Part shown: positions 33,724-41,926 of the stretch, in pieces
How the letters are laid out: the number at the start of each line of letters is the position of its first letter
How positions within the stretch are numbered: the first letter of the stretch is position 1
Source of the DNA: Siminovitchia sediminis
GTDB lineage: Bacteria; Bacillota; Bacilli; Bacillales; Bacillaceae_C
DNA length: 64,000 nucleotides
Direction of reading: 5' to 3'
NCBI RefSeq assembly: GCF_042680885.1
Contig: NZ_JBHUEO010000005.1
Location: forward strand, 1-64,000
The notes under the pieces: model-generated
What the model was told of the DNA's origin: nothing
Databases searched by the model: none
What the model saw: the letters and a program-made list of their open reading frames with translations, nothing else
Translations under genes and position numbers: made by a program

Positions 33724-35671
33724 GAATATCCATGAAACTTTATCAGAAGAAGAACAACAGAAAATATTAGAAAAATATGACCCGGAATCCGCAACAAGAA
33801 AGGTAAAAGGACCGCTGGGCTGGATAATCTTTATTGGGCTGCTGGCTTTTTCTGTTTTTCAGTTATATGCCTCGATTACGCAGGCTATACCGAGGCAAAT
33901 TCTGCTATCGGTTCATTTGGGATTTGCTCTTTCTCTCATATTTCTGTTATTTCCAGCTAGAAGAAAGACGAGAAGAAAGGATACGGTTGCCTGGTATGAT
34001 TTGATATTGGCACTCATATCTGTAGGAATTGGTGCCTATTGGCCGATCATGATAGATGATATTGTCAATCGGGTGGGTACGCTGACCACACTGGATTTAG
34101 CGGTAGGAACTCTTGGTGTGCTGTTGACATTGGAGGCAACGCGCAGGGCAGTGGGTCTCCCAATTACGATCATTGCAATTTTATTTCTGCTTTATGCTTA
34201 CTATGGCCCCTCCATGCCGGGATTTCTTGCACATCGAGGATTGGAATTTGAAAGCTTAATCAATACGATGTTTTTTACTTCTGAAGGGATTTTGGGGACT
34301 CCCTTGTATGTATCGGCAACTTTTATCTTTCTCTTCTTGTTATTTGGAGCCTTTCTTGTCAAAACGGGCGTTGGTCAGTACTTTAATGATTTGGCACTTT
34401 CCATCGCTGGGAAAAGAGTCGGGGGACCGGCAAAAGTTGCCATTTTTTCAAGCGCCTTACAAGGGACGATCAGCGGAAGTTCTGTTGCTAACGTGGTTAC
34501 CTCCGGTTCCTTTACGATCCCGATGATGAAAAGGCTTGGCTACCGCAAGGAATTTGCCGGTGCAGTGGAGGCTTCTGCTTCAACGGGCGGACAGATCATG
34601 CCGCCAGTGATGGGGGCAGCAGCCTTCTTGATGGTAGAATTCATTGGTATTCCTTATTGGGAAATAGCCAAAGCTGCAGCGATTCCGGCCCTCCTTTATT
34701 TTTCGGGCATCTGGATTATGACTCACTTTGAAGCGCGGCGAGTTGGATTAAGGGGATTGACAGATGACGAAATGCCTGACAGGAAGGAAGTATATCAGAA
34801 GATTTATTTGCTTCTGCCTATTTTACTGGTGATTGTCTTGTTGATGAGCGGGATCAGTGTTATGCGTGCGGCACTGTGGTCCATTGTCGGGACGATCGTG
34901 GTGAGTGCGATCAAAAAAGAGACAAGGCTTGGTTTGAAGGATATGATTGAGGGACTGGTAGATGGAGCAAGGACTGCCCTTGCGGTTGCTGCAGCAACTG
35001 CATCAGCGGGTATTATTGTCGGGGTTGTAACCAAAACAGGACTGGGTCTAAAACTGGCAAATGGGCTAGTCGGCCTGGCCAATGAACAGCTGTTGTTAAC
35101 GCTGTTCTTTACGATGCTGACCTCGCTTGTCCTGGGGATGGGTTCACCGACCACTGCGAACTATGTTATTACCTCGACGATTGCAGCTCCGGCTATTATT
35201 CTATTAGGTGTTCCTGACTTATCAGCCCACATGTTCGTATTTTATTTTGGGATTGTGGCAGACATTACACCACCGGTCGCGTTGGCTGCCTTTGCCGCAT
35301 CAGGCGTATCGGGAGGCGAACCGATCCGAACCGGGGTCAATGCTTCCAAACTGGCCATTGCCGCTTTTATTATTCCCTATATGTTCGTATTGTCCCCTGA
35401 ATTACTGATGATCGATACAACAATTCCGTATCTTATTTGGATGGTATTTACAGCCTTTACAGGAATGATTGGCATCGGTGCTGGAATCATCGGTTTCTGG
35501 TTCAGAAAAATGGTTTGGTATGAGCGGATCATTTCTATCATTGCAGGCCTATTGCTGATGTATCCAGAGGGGATGTCGGACGTCATCGGACTAGTCTTGT
35601 TTTTGACCATGCTCGCTACCCAAATGATGACGAAAAATAAAGGTAAATATAAATTAGCAGAAAATGGATGA
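33710..35671 (+). CDS. TRAP transporter 4TM/12TM fusion permease
   Basis: A 653-residue fused TRAP permease, with the small DctQ-like part (about residues 35-165, four helices) joined to the large DctM-like part (about 170-645). Conserved stretches include GTISGSSVANVVTSGSFTIP, ASTGGQIMPPVMGAAAF, and GMGSPTTANYVI with VADITPPVALAAFAASG, which form the Na+/substrate sites. It uses the TTG at 33710, overlapping the DUF1850 gene. It couples Na+ to import of the TAXI protein's ligand. Confidence 0.94.
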   Translation: MLADKNIHETLSEEEQQKILEKYDPESATRKVKGPLGWIIFIGLLAFSVFQLYASITQAIPRQILLSVHLGFALSLIFLLFPARRKTRRKDTVAWYDLILALISVGIGAYWPIMIDDIVNRVGTLTTLDLAVGTLGVLLTLEATRRAVGLPITIIAILFLLYAYYGPSMPGFLAHRGLEFESLINTMFFTSEGILGTPLYVSATFIFLFLLFGAFLVKTGVGQYFNDLALSIAGKRVGGPAKVAIFSSALQGTISGSSVANVVTSGSFTIPMMKRLGYRKEFAGAVEASASTGGQIMPPVMGAAAFLMVEFIGIPYWEIAKAAAIPALLYFSGIWIMTHFEARRVGLRGLTDDEMPDRKEVYQKIYLLLPILLVIVLLMSGISVMRAALWSIVGTIVVSAIKKETRLGLKDMIEGLVDGARTALAVAAATASAGIIVGVVTKTGLGLKLANGLVGLANEQLLLTLFFTMLTSLVLGMGSPTTANYVITSTIAAPAIILLGVPDLSAHMFVFYFGIVADITPPVALAAFAASGVSGGEPIRTGVNASKLAIAAFIIPYMFVLSPELLMIDTTIPYLIWMVFTAFTGMIGIGAGIIGFWFRKMVWYERIISIIAGLLLMYPEGMSDVIGLVLFLTMLATQMMTKNKGKYKLAENG

Positions 35672-35674
35672 GAG

Positions 35675-35702
35675 GAGTGCTGCTTCTAGAGCAGCGCTCT
35701 TT
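35675..35702 (+). terminator. Terminator after TRAP permease
   Basis: GAGTGCTGCT pairs with AGCAGCGCTC around a short loop, followed by TTTC. Confidence 0.75.
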
Positions 35703-35791
35703 CACTGTTCAAAACTATTTTCAAGAATAGCAGTTGACATTCCTTCATCACTGTTATATATTATTAATTGTCGACTTGCTAATACTAATTT

Positions 35792-35864
35792 GATTCCGTA
35801 GCTCAGCTGGGAGAGCGCCACCTTGACAGGGTGGAGGTCGCTGGTTCGAGACCAGTCGGAATCA
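35792..35864 (+). tRNA. tRNA-Val (anticodon GAC)
   Basis: A complete cloverleaf. The acceptor stem GATTCCG pairs with CGGAATC plus discriminator A. The D arm contains AGCTCAGCTGGGAGAGC, and the anticodon stem CCACC/GGTGG encloses the loop TTGACAG with anticodon GAC. The T arm is GCTGGTTCGAGACCAGT. The 3' CCA is not encoded. The 3' end is partly repeated 1 kb downstream, so the gene probably served as an integration site. Confidence 0.95.
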
Positions 35865-35872
35865 CTATACTT

Positions 35873-35910
35873 AAACGCTTGATCCATAAGGGATTGGGCG
35901 TTTTTTCTTT
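35873..35910 (+). terminator. Terminator after tRNA-Val
   Basis: AAACGC...GATCC pairs with GGATT...GCGTTT and is followed by T6. Confidence 0.75.
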
Positions 35911-36110
35911 TTCATAGACTTAAAAGAATCCTATTTCTGCCGGCATTTTGACGGCGAACCGTTGATTCGCGTTGTTTTTAGAGTAGTTTTTATTATGCTT
36001 ATTTTGCTGAAAAAAATTGGCCTGTAAACGAATTTCCTGTAAAAGCTTTCCAACCGGATGCATTGAAAACGGGTGGAGGACGATTGATTCGGCATAAATT
36101 GAAATATATA

Positions 36111-36271
36111 ATCATACATGCTCTCCGGTATACATCAGCAACGCTTTAATTAATGAGGAGTGCATGCATGCGAAAGTTATTTCTGAACGATTGGGTCCTG
36201 CTGATATAAAAACGAAAATGAACATTTACGGTCATGCCTTAAAACTAGCCGATGAACTGGCGACACAATAA
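36111..36271 (+). pseudogene. Tyrosine recombinase/integrase C-terminal remnant
   Basis: The last 50 or so codons of a phage-type tyrosine recombinase. Frame 36117 reads HALRYTSATL, matching the box II HxLRHTHATL motif. After a one-base deletion near 36147, frame 36143 continues LINEECMHAKVISERLG and then IYGHALK, where the Tyr is the catalytic nucleophile position, ending in TAA. The box arginine is kept, the second histidine has become tyrosine, and the Gly-His of LGH is LGP, so it is inactive. Upstream sequence is too decayed to read. Confidence 0.7.
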
Positions 36272-36363
36272 TGAGATGATGCCCATGTTTCGGAACCAAG
36301 TAAAGGTATTGTATTGGACTCGATAATGGTAAAATAATTGGGAAAATAGACAAGTGCGTCCGC

Positions 36364-36597
36364 ATGTTCATTTACCGGTATGTATACGCAAAGAGGCGCA
36401 AGATCATAGCAGTTTTCAAAGAGGTTTATTTGAATAATGGAAAATTACTCCGGCATAGTGAGGCAGGAATAATCGTACCCTTGCTAGATGAAATTTTAGA
36501 AGAAATAGAAATTCGGATTGGGGCGTACTTTTATTTTGACCGCAGAGTTTCCGAATGCTTTAAAAGGATACATCGGCATTTGCTTGGTTTACGTTGA
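36364..36597 (+). other. 77-codon open frame of unknown nature
   Basis: A frame whose translation includes HSEAGIIVPLLDEILEEIEI and later RRVSECFKRIHRHLLG. It lacks a good ribosome site and lies inside the decayed element. It could be a fragment of an element-borne protein, or chance. Confidence 0.25.
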
Positions 36598-36837
36598 TTA
36601 AAATACATAGCCGGATGAACTCTGCTATTCATCAATCGAGAAAAGTTCCTGAATACTTTATTCGGATTTTTTTATTTTGAATATGGGGAAATATACTCTA
36701 CCTCCAACAATGTTTTTGATGAAGACTGCACAAAATGACTCAGATTACCCAGAAACAATGGAAATAACTGATGCAGCAAGCATAAACATTCTTTCGAGAT
36801 ATATTTTACTGTATAGAACTTGTTTTTGGGAATCGAA

Positions 36838-36876
36838 AGGGTGGAGGCCCCGGTTCGGGACCAGTCGGAATCGCTA
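36838..36876 (+). repeat. Degraded copy of the tRNA-Val 3' end
   Basis: GGGTGGAGG, GGTTCG and GACCAGTCGGAATC are shared with the T-arm and acceptor end of the tRNA gene at 35828-35867. A putative right attachment-site relic. Confidence 0.75.
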
Positions 36877-36882
36877 AATGAA

Positions 36883-36922
36883 AAAGGCGCTGTTCCCTAA
36901 ATAATAAGGGAATGGCGCTTTT
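36883..36922 (+). terminator. Strong terminator beyond the element relic
   Basis: AAGGCGC-TTCCCT pairs with AGGGAA-GCGCTT and is followed by TTTTG. It may once have ended the tRNA transcript of the incoming element. Confidence 0.8.
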
Positions 36923-37016
36923 GTAATATTCACCAATTACCTCTATTTTCATACAATCATTTATCCATAAATAAAAATGGAATCAGCTTCGGTAAGTCCG
37001 ATAAGTCCTCTATTTG

Positions 37017-37856
37017 TTAGTGCTTTAAAGCTCCGTTTGCTTCTGGAATGGAATCCTTGTCAAGGGCATTCATTTGACAGAAATATTCCAGAAAATTTTC
37101 AGCCCTTTTGATTTGCTCCTCATCTGTTTTTAGCGCGATAATATCTATTAAGATTTGAGCAATACAAACATTATCAAAATAACGATATTTACCTGAATTC
37201 CATGTCGTTCGGTGAGGATAGTTCTTATTGATATAATAATTCCAGAAAAGCATTTTCTTTGCTTCTTGATCCGTAAGTTCGATTCTAAATTCTGCATGGG
37301 ACGGAACCATTCCATCATTGGTAAGATTGCCGGAAAACGTTTCATTTACCATATATAAACCAAGAATCCGCCGTTTGGTTTCCGGTTGATCCGCCTCTCT
37401 TGCAGTCAGAAGACCTGCGCTGTTCGGACCCAAACGAGATGCTCTGTTTGGCTGGCCTTCATGTTTTCCGCTTTGAACCTTGCCCGTACTTACTTGCCAG
37501 CCGGAAAATACATGTTGTTGCTCTTCTTCGTCCAACCAGAAAACAATTTGTGAGCTTTCATGAATTTTATGGGTCTTCAGTTTTTTTCTGCGCTGCTGTT
37601 CAAGCGCCCGCCGCTCTTTTTCTTCTTCACGTTTCCTTTCAAGAGCTTCTTCTTCCATTTCCCTTTTCATCAGGATTTCCTTCAAAGAATTTGCAGTATT
37701 CCGGTCATTGAGGGTGATAAATCTCCCAAAAGCATCAGGATAAACAAATTTTTTGATCTCCTTATTAAAATCAATGGTGATAATAGAGTCATCATGATCC
37801 ACAATATTTCCTTCACCAAAGACTTTGTGGGTGATTTTTTCATTAATTAAATTCAC
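37017..37856 (-). CDS. Unknown protein with coiled-coil midsection
   Basis: A 279-residue soluble protein. The first 50 residues form a beta-rich CarD/SH3-like module (KITHKVFGEGNIVDHDDS). Residues about 60-95 are a very charged coiled coil (KREMEEEALERKREEEKERR). The C-terminal half (about 105-270) is conserved-looking, with FSGWQVSTGKV and LGLYMVNETFSG segments. I recall similar Firmicute proteins of unknown function but cannot name the family. The start is GTG after AAGGAGAG. The location beside the tRNA-Val element suggests accessory status. Confidence 0.7.
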   Translation of the reverse strand: MNLINEKITHKVFGEGNIVDHDDSIITIDFNKEIKKFVYPDAFGRFITLNDRNTANSLKEILMKREMEEEALERKREEEKERRALEQQRRKKLKTHKIHESSQIVFWLDEEEQQHVFSGWQVSTGKVQSGKHEGQPNRASRLGPNSAGLLTAREADQPETKRRILGLYMVNETFSGNLTNDGMVPSHAEFRIELTDQEAKKMLFWNYYINKNYPHRTTWNSGKYRYFDNVCIAQILIDIIALKTDEEQIKRAENFLEYFCQMNALDKDSIPEANGALKH

Positions 37857-38084
37857 TCATCAACTCTCCTTATAAAAATACTTAGTATTTATTTTGACCT
37901 ATTATTTTCTAATTAGTCTGCTTTCCATAAAGTCAATTGACCGATTAGAGCGAATACAATTTTTAAAATAAAAAAATCGCACTCAAATCCTGATTGAAAG
38001 AATTGCGTACGATGATCGGATGCTTTCTCAAAATTAATATAAGTTTAGTTTATCATACAATCTAAGATAATGCAAATTTCTATA

Positions 38085-38114
38085 TTGACAATAAGGATTT
38101 GGGTGTCTTATAAT
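38085..38114 (+). promoter_or_regulatory. Near-consensus orphan sigma-A promoter
   Basis: TTGACA at 38085-38090 and TATAAT at 38109-38114, both perfect, with an 18-nt spacer. No conventional gene follows. Confidence 0.7.
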
Positions 38115-38120
38115 ATAAAT

Positions 38121-38480
38121 TTTGATGTGAATTTAATCAGGGGATACGGATGACATGGCAGACCTGTTGCAGCATGTCTCAAGAAATTTTGAAGGCATAC
38201 ATACACAGAAATTAGACACATAGAATAGGACATTTTGATTTTATACTGACAATATTAAGTTCCTTGTAGTATATTGGCATTTCATCATTATTGAAGTAAG
38301 AAGCTTAAGTATTCCGTTCATGTAACTATGGACGGTATTTCCAGTTGAAAAAATATGAAGAGTTCAATCAGAGACTAAGAACAACGGTCCCAATGTTTCG
38401 AAAAAGAACCACTGAATCATTTATTTGCCAATGGATATATATAATTGAATTCCGGAAGAGAAACTTCCGGAATTTTTTGT
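38121..38480 (+). ncRNA. Candidate untranslated or small-peptide transcript
   Basis: The span from the orphan promoter to a strong terminator, about 360 nt. No ORF above 25 codons has a credible start. The best small frames are a 21-codon one starting at ATG 38150 and a 22-codon one starting at ATG 38155, near a GGGGATACGG site. It may encode an sRNA, a short peptide, or be a remnant of a gene. Confidence 0.35.
38446..38480 (+). terminator. Strong terminator of the orphan unit
   Basis: GAATTCCGGAAG and CTTCCGGAATT form a hairpin with a 5-nt loop, followed by T6. Confidence 0.9.
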
Positions 38481-38599
38481 GCCTGAACCCGCATGTTGTG
38501 CGTCATGATACTCGCTAGTTTGCGAGTTTTAAAGGTTTTATGCCCTTACGAATGATATATAGAATGCATTTCATATAAAAAGGAGGTGCTATACAGTTA

Positions 38600-39352
38600 A
38601 TGGAACTTGTCTTTAGCGGGTATAGAATTTCTCAGTCCTACGGCTGGAAGCCGTTTGGAAGCGGATTACAGTTTCATCAAGGTATCGACTTGGTCAAATC
38701 TCATAAATCTCCTGTTCACGCATTTACAGAAGGTACGGTTTTATATGCGGGAATGGGTAAAACCGGTACAGGTTTAGGTAACTATGGAAACGTTGTATTT
38801 GTGAAGGATAAAAACGGGAGAGGACAACTATACGCTCACCTCGATAGTGTGGCAGTGAAGGCCGGTGCTTCAATTAAAAAAGGACAGGTCATCGGGTATC
38901 AGGGGATGACAGGACAAGTGACCGGTTCCCACTTGCATTATGAAGTTCGGAAAAAAACAGCCCCTTCCTACGGGTGGGAGTCTGATCAGGTGCACAGCAC
39001 CCTCGAACCGACTGCTTATCTTCAAAATTTCTATCCGCAGCCGGCTCCAGCAACATTCACGAAGTATATCGTAAAAGCAGGGGACACGCTGTCTCAAATT
39101 GCTAATCATTATCATACCACCGTAAATATCCTTAAAGCTGAAAATAACATCAGTAATGAAAACCTCATCAGGGTCGGTCAAGTATTGAGAATTCCCAATG
39201 CAGGCAACCCGGTCTACTACACAGTTAAATCCGGAGATAACTTAACCGAAATTGCCAAAAATTACTATACCACCGTAAATAAACTAGTAAGCATGAACGA
39301 TATCAAGAATATCAACTTGCTTCAGGTTGGACAGAAATTGCGAGTTAAATAA
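38600..39352 (+). CDS. M23 endopeptidase with two LysM domains
   Basis: A 250-residue cell-wall hydrolase. The M23 domain spans about residues 10-130, with HQGIDLV and the metal/catalytic HLHYEV motif. Two LysM repeats follow (about 154-200 and 207-249), starting KYIVKAGDTLSQIA and YYTVKSGDNLTEIA. No classical signal peptide is visible, so it may be released by lysis or a non-Sec route; similar proteins occur in phage and spore contexts. A strong AAAGGAGGTG precedes the ATG at 11 nt. Confidence 0.9.
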   Translation: MELVFSGYRISQSYGWKPFGSGLQFHQGIDLVKSHKSPVHAFTEGTVLYAGMGKTGTGLGNYGNVVFVKDKNGRGQLYAHLDSVAVKAGASIKKGQVIGYQGMTGQVTGSHLHYEVRKKTAPSYGWESDQVHSTLEPTAYLQNFYPQPAPATFTKYIVKAGDTLSQIANHYHTTVNILKAENNISNENLIRVGQVLRIPNAGNPVYYTVKSGDNLTEIAKNYYTTVNKLVSMNDIKNINLLQVGQKLRVK

Positions 39353-39745
39353 TATTTGTCGTTTAGCCCATCTTTTTGTAGGTGGGCTAAACGACCGAAG
39401 TCAGTATGTAAACATATTGGCAACAAAAATGAGCCCAAAATTTTCTCAATTCCTGCCTGGATTTTTTGCAGAACTTTATAGGTCCTATTTTTTAACAGAT
39501 ACAGAATCCTTAAACATGCCTTGGTCCTTGATTTAATTGCCTTAATGGAATATATTTATACAGTATTCATACATAGACGCTTTTTGGAAATGGGCAGATG
39601 ATTTTGGCTGCTTTGACATCGCTCCGAATTACTGTAATAAAGAAGAAGCGTTTAATCTCATAAAGGTTAAACGCTTCTTTTATTCGTTTACTCTGCTGCG
39701 AATCTACCAGGAAAATATTTTAACAGACAAGAAGGCGAAGACATC
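39353..39745. other. Gap with two hairpins, no supported gene
   Basis: A hairpin at 39359-39394 (CGTTTAGCCCATC/GGTGGGCTAAACG) has no T run. A second at 39643-39684 (GAAGCGTTTAA/TTAAACGCTTC) is followed by TTTTATT and is a credible terminator. Between them a stretch with DAFWKWADDFGCFDIAPNYC in one frame looks protein-like but has no start and may be a decayed gene. Confidence 0.45.
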
Positions 39746-40651
39746 ATGTGGTTTATTTTTTCTTTATTGACAGCTTTATCTTGGGGGGCTGCGAATCTTT
39801 TTTATAAAAAAGGTTCAGACAGTAATGACAGGTACAGTCATTTGAAAATTGTTACAATGGTTGGGCTTGTTATGGGGATTCATGCCATTTTATATATGGC
39901 GGTGAAGGGAATCAGTTTTGATCCGTTTGATATGATCCGGTACTTCCCAGTGTCTTTTATGTATATTTTATCCATGACGATTGGATATATTGGCTTGCGA
40001 TATATAGAGTTATCGATCGCTGCCCCTGTCCAAAATTCTTCCGGGGCAGTCAGTGCCGTTTTACTTTTTATTTTTTTTCCGCGTGAACTGAGTATGGTTG
40101 AAATTTCTGGCGTTGTCATCGTGACGGCGGGGGTTATCGGTTTGGCGGTTTTGGAAAAGCAGGCGGAAACAGCCGCTTGGCAAGCGGGGAATGTCGGGGT
40201 TGACAAGAAATATCAAATAGGTGTACTGGCCATCATCTTTCCGATTCTTTACAGCTTAATAGATGGAATCGGAACATTCCTGGATGGGATTTATTTGGAT
40301 GAACTGACGCTGATCAGCGAGGATTCCGCTCTTTTGGCCTATGAATTTACATTTTTCATTGTAGCGATTATTTCTTATTTATATGTGACAGTAGTAAAGA
40401 AACAGAAGTTTTATATTTTCAGAGAACGTGATAAAGGGACCGCAGCCATTTTGGAAACGGTCGGTCAGTTTTTCTATGTGTTTGCCATGGCAGGCAATGC
40501 TATGATTGCTGCTCCGCTGATTGCTGCCCATGGAATTTTCTCAGTTATACTATCGCGGATTTTTCTAAAAGAGATCATGACCTCCAGACAATACATGATG
40601 ATTGCTGTGGTCATGGTGGGGATCATTTTGCTGGGATTTGCCGAAGGATAA
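39746..40651 (+). CDS. EamA/DMT-family transporter
   Basis: A 301-residue membrane protein with ten predicted helices arranged as two EamA repeats (about 3-135 and 153-300), typical of drug/metabolite transporters. The N-terminal motif SLLTALSWGAANLFYKKG is characteristic. The start is ATG with AAGGCGAAG upstream. The transported compound is unknown. It is not adjacent to a matching enzyme gene, and a separate EamA gene exists at 61.3 kb. Confidence 0.88.
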   Translation: MWFIFSLLTALSWGAANLFYKKGSDSNDRYSHLKIVTMVGLVMGIHAILYMAVKGISFDPFDMIRYFPVSFMYILSMTIGYIGLRYIELSIAAPVQNSSGAVSAVLLFIFFPRELSMVEISGVVIVTAGVIGLAVLEKQAETAAWQAGNVGVDKKYQIGVLAIIFPILYSLIDGIGTFLDGIYLDELTLISEDSALLAYEFTFFIVAIISYLYVTVVKKQKFYIFRERDKGTAAILETVGQFFYVFAMAGNAMIAAPLIAAHGIFSVILSRIFLKEIMTSRQYMMIAVVMVGIILLGFAEG

Positions 40652-40815
40652 TGATCAATAAAAAAAACTGAACGACAATCAGTCCCGCCTTAAAAGAGAA
40701 ACTGCTGTTTAAACAAAGAATTCTTTCAGGAATCCGTGCTTTATGGCAAAACACTTGATTGATGAAAAAAAGTTATCCATGTACTCTATTGATCAGTAAA
40801 AAGCTATACACACAT

Positions 40816-40840
40816 GAGGCCTGACGGGCCTCTATTTTTA
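40816..40840 (+). terminator. Terminator after EamA gene
   Basis: GAGGCC pairs with GGGCCTC around a short loop and is followed by TATTTTT. Confidence 0.7.
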
Positions 40841-40912
40841 TGCCATTCGTTACGAAAAATTCAAATTTTGTTATGATGGATAAGACAACAAGAAAAGAAA
40901 GGAAGAGATATT

Positions 40913-41641
40913 ATGCTTGATTTATTAGCCTCGCATGCATCTGTGCGAAAATACAAGGATGAACCGATTTCTGATGACACATTTCATGAACTGCTACAAG
41001 CAGCACAACATGCCGCCAGTTCCAACTTTGTACAGGCCTATTCTGTGGTAAGGGTAAAGGATCCCGGCAAGCGGGACCAGCTTGCGGAGCTTTCAAAAAA
41101 CCGCAAACAATATGAATCAGCTGCTCTGCCGCTAGTGTTCTGTGCCGATTTTAAAAGACTCGAGCGGGCAGCGGCCCTTCACGGAAAGGAAATCATAGGT
41201 GATACAGCCGAAGCCTTTTTGGTTGCTGTGATTGATACTGCTTTATTTGCACAAAACTTTGTAGTTGCTGCAGAATCAAAAGGTTATGGGATTTGTTATA
41301 TCGGCGGTGTCCGAAACAATCCTCAGGAGATCAGCGACCTGCTGGGGTTGCCGGACCATGTTGTTCCACTATTTGGATTGACCGTTGGAGTTCCGGATGA
41401 AAGAAATGAAGTAAAGCCGCGGCTGCCGGCCGAAGCCATTTTGCATGAAGATACATATGATGACAGCCGCTATGATGAGATTTTGAAAGACTATGATCAA
41501 GTCATGAAAGATTATTATCAGCAGCGCTCCAGTAATCGTAAAAACATTGGCTGGACGGATGGAATGGCTGCCTTTATGTCCCAGACCAGGAGAGAATATA
41601 TGTTGGAATTTTTGCAGTCTAAAGGCTTTTTGAAAAAATAA
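40913..41641 (+). CDS. nfrA: NfrA-type NADPH:FMN oxidoreductase
   Basis: A 242-residue nitroreductase-superfamily flavoprotein of the NfrA1 kind. HASVRKYKDEPI near the N-terminus contacts FMN, QHAASSNFVQAYSVV and GYGICYIGGVRNNP complete the cofactor site, and the C-terminal part is the NfrA extension with SNRKNIGWTDGM. It reduces FMN, nitroaromatics or quinones with NADPH. The ATG is preceded by AAAGGAAGAG. In B. subtilis nfrA is Spx-controlled; whether that applies here is inference. Confidence 0.92.
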   Translation: MLDLLASHASVRKYKDEPISDDTFHELLQAAQHAASSNFVQAYSVVRVKDPGKRDQLAELSKNRKQYESAALPLVFCADFKRLERAAALHGKEIIGDTAEAFLVAVIDTALFAQNFVVAAESKGYGICYIGGVRNNPQEISDLLGLPDHVVPLFGLTVGVPDERNEVKPRLPAEAILHEDTYDDSRYDEILKDYDQVMKDYYQQRSSNRKNIGWTDGMAAFMSQTRREYMLEFLQSKGFLKK

Positions 41642-41765
41642 CGCCAATACTAAAGGTGAATCCGAATATTTATGCCAATTCAGAAGGAAAAGCAAGTTGA
41701 ATATAGCTTTTTAATGGGGAAATAGCCGAAAGGGATATTGGCGTATCTCGAATAGTCCAATATTA

Positions 41766-41805
41766 CACAAAACCCTTGATAACTCTTATTGGAGTAATCA
41801 AGGGC
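41766..41805 (-). terminator. Terminator of the dehydrogenase gene
   Basis: On the minus strand, GCCCTTGATTACTC pairs with GAGTTATCAAGGG and runs into TTTTGTG. The group II intron remnant lies between the gene's stop codon and this hairpin. Confidence 0.65.
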
Positions 41806-41849
41806 TCAAAAATCTACAAACTCGTTATGAAATCTTGCGTCAGCTATCT

Positions 41850-41926
41850 TAATTGAACCGCCGTAAATGGAACCGTTCGTACGGTGGTGTGAGAGGTCGG
41901 GAGTTGATCACTCCCTCCTACTCAAT
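41850..41926 (+). mobile_element. Group II intron 3' remnant (domains V-VI)
   Basis: GAACCGCCGTA pairs with GTACGGTGG around a loop, the domain V of bacterial class C introns. It is followed by GTGAGAGGTCGGGAG...CTCCCTCCTACTC, the domain VI hairpin with its bulged branch-point A. The sequence is nearly identical to the 3' ends commonly seen behind intron reverse transcriptases. No RT gene or 5' intron half is present. It abuts the stop codon of the opposite-strand dehydrogenase gene. Confidence 0.85.

Larger units (their letters stand above)
35828..36876 (+). mobile_element. Decayed element integrated at tRNA-Val
   Basis: An intact tRNA-Val 3' end at 35828-35867 and a partial, mutated copy at 36838-36876 (about 5 changes and one gap in 39 nt) flank roughly 1 kb. 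That interval contains the frameshifted C-terminus of a tyrosine recombinase. This is the layout of an integrase-borne element that entered at the tRNA 3' end and then lost almost all its content. The rest of the interval holds a 77-codon frame (36364-36597) of unknown identity and AT-rich DNA. Confidence 0.65.

Noticed and set aside
36677..36877. 66-codon ORF running into the tRNA 3' copy
   Set aside because: No ribosome site, and it overlaps the tRNA-derived repeat; chance open frame.
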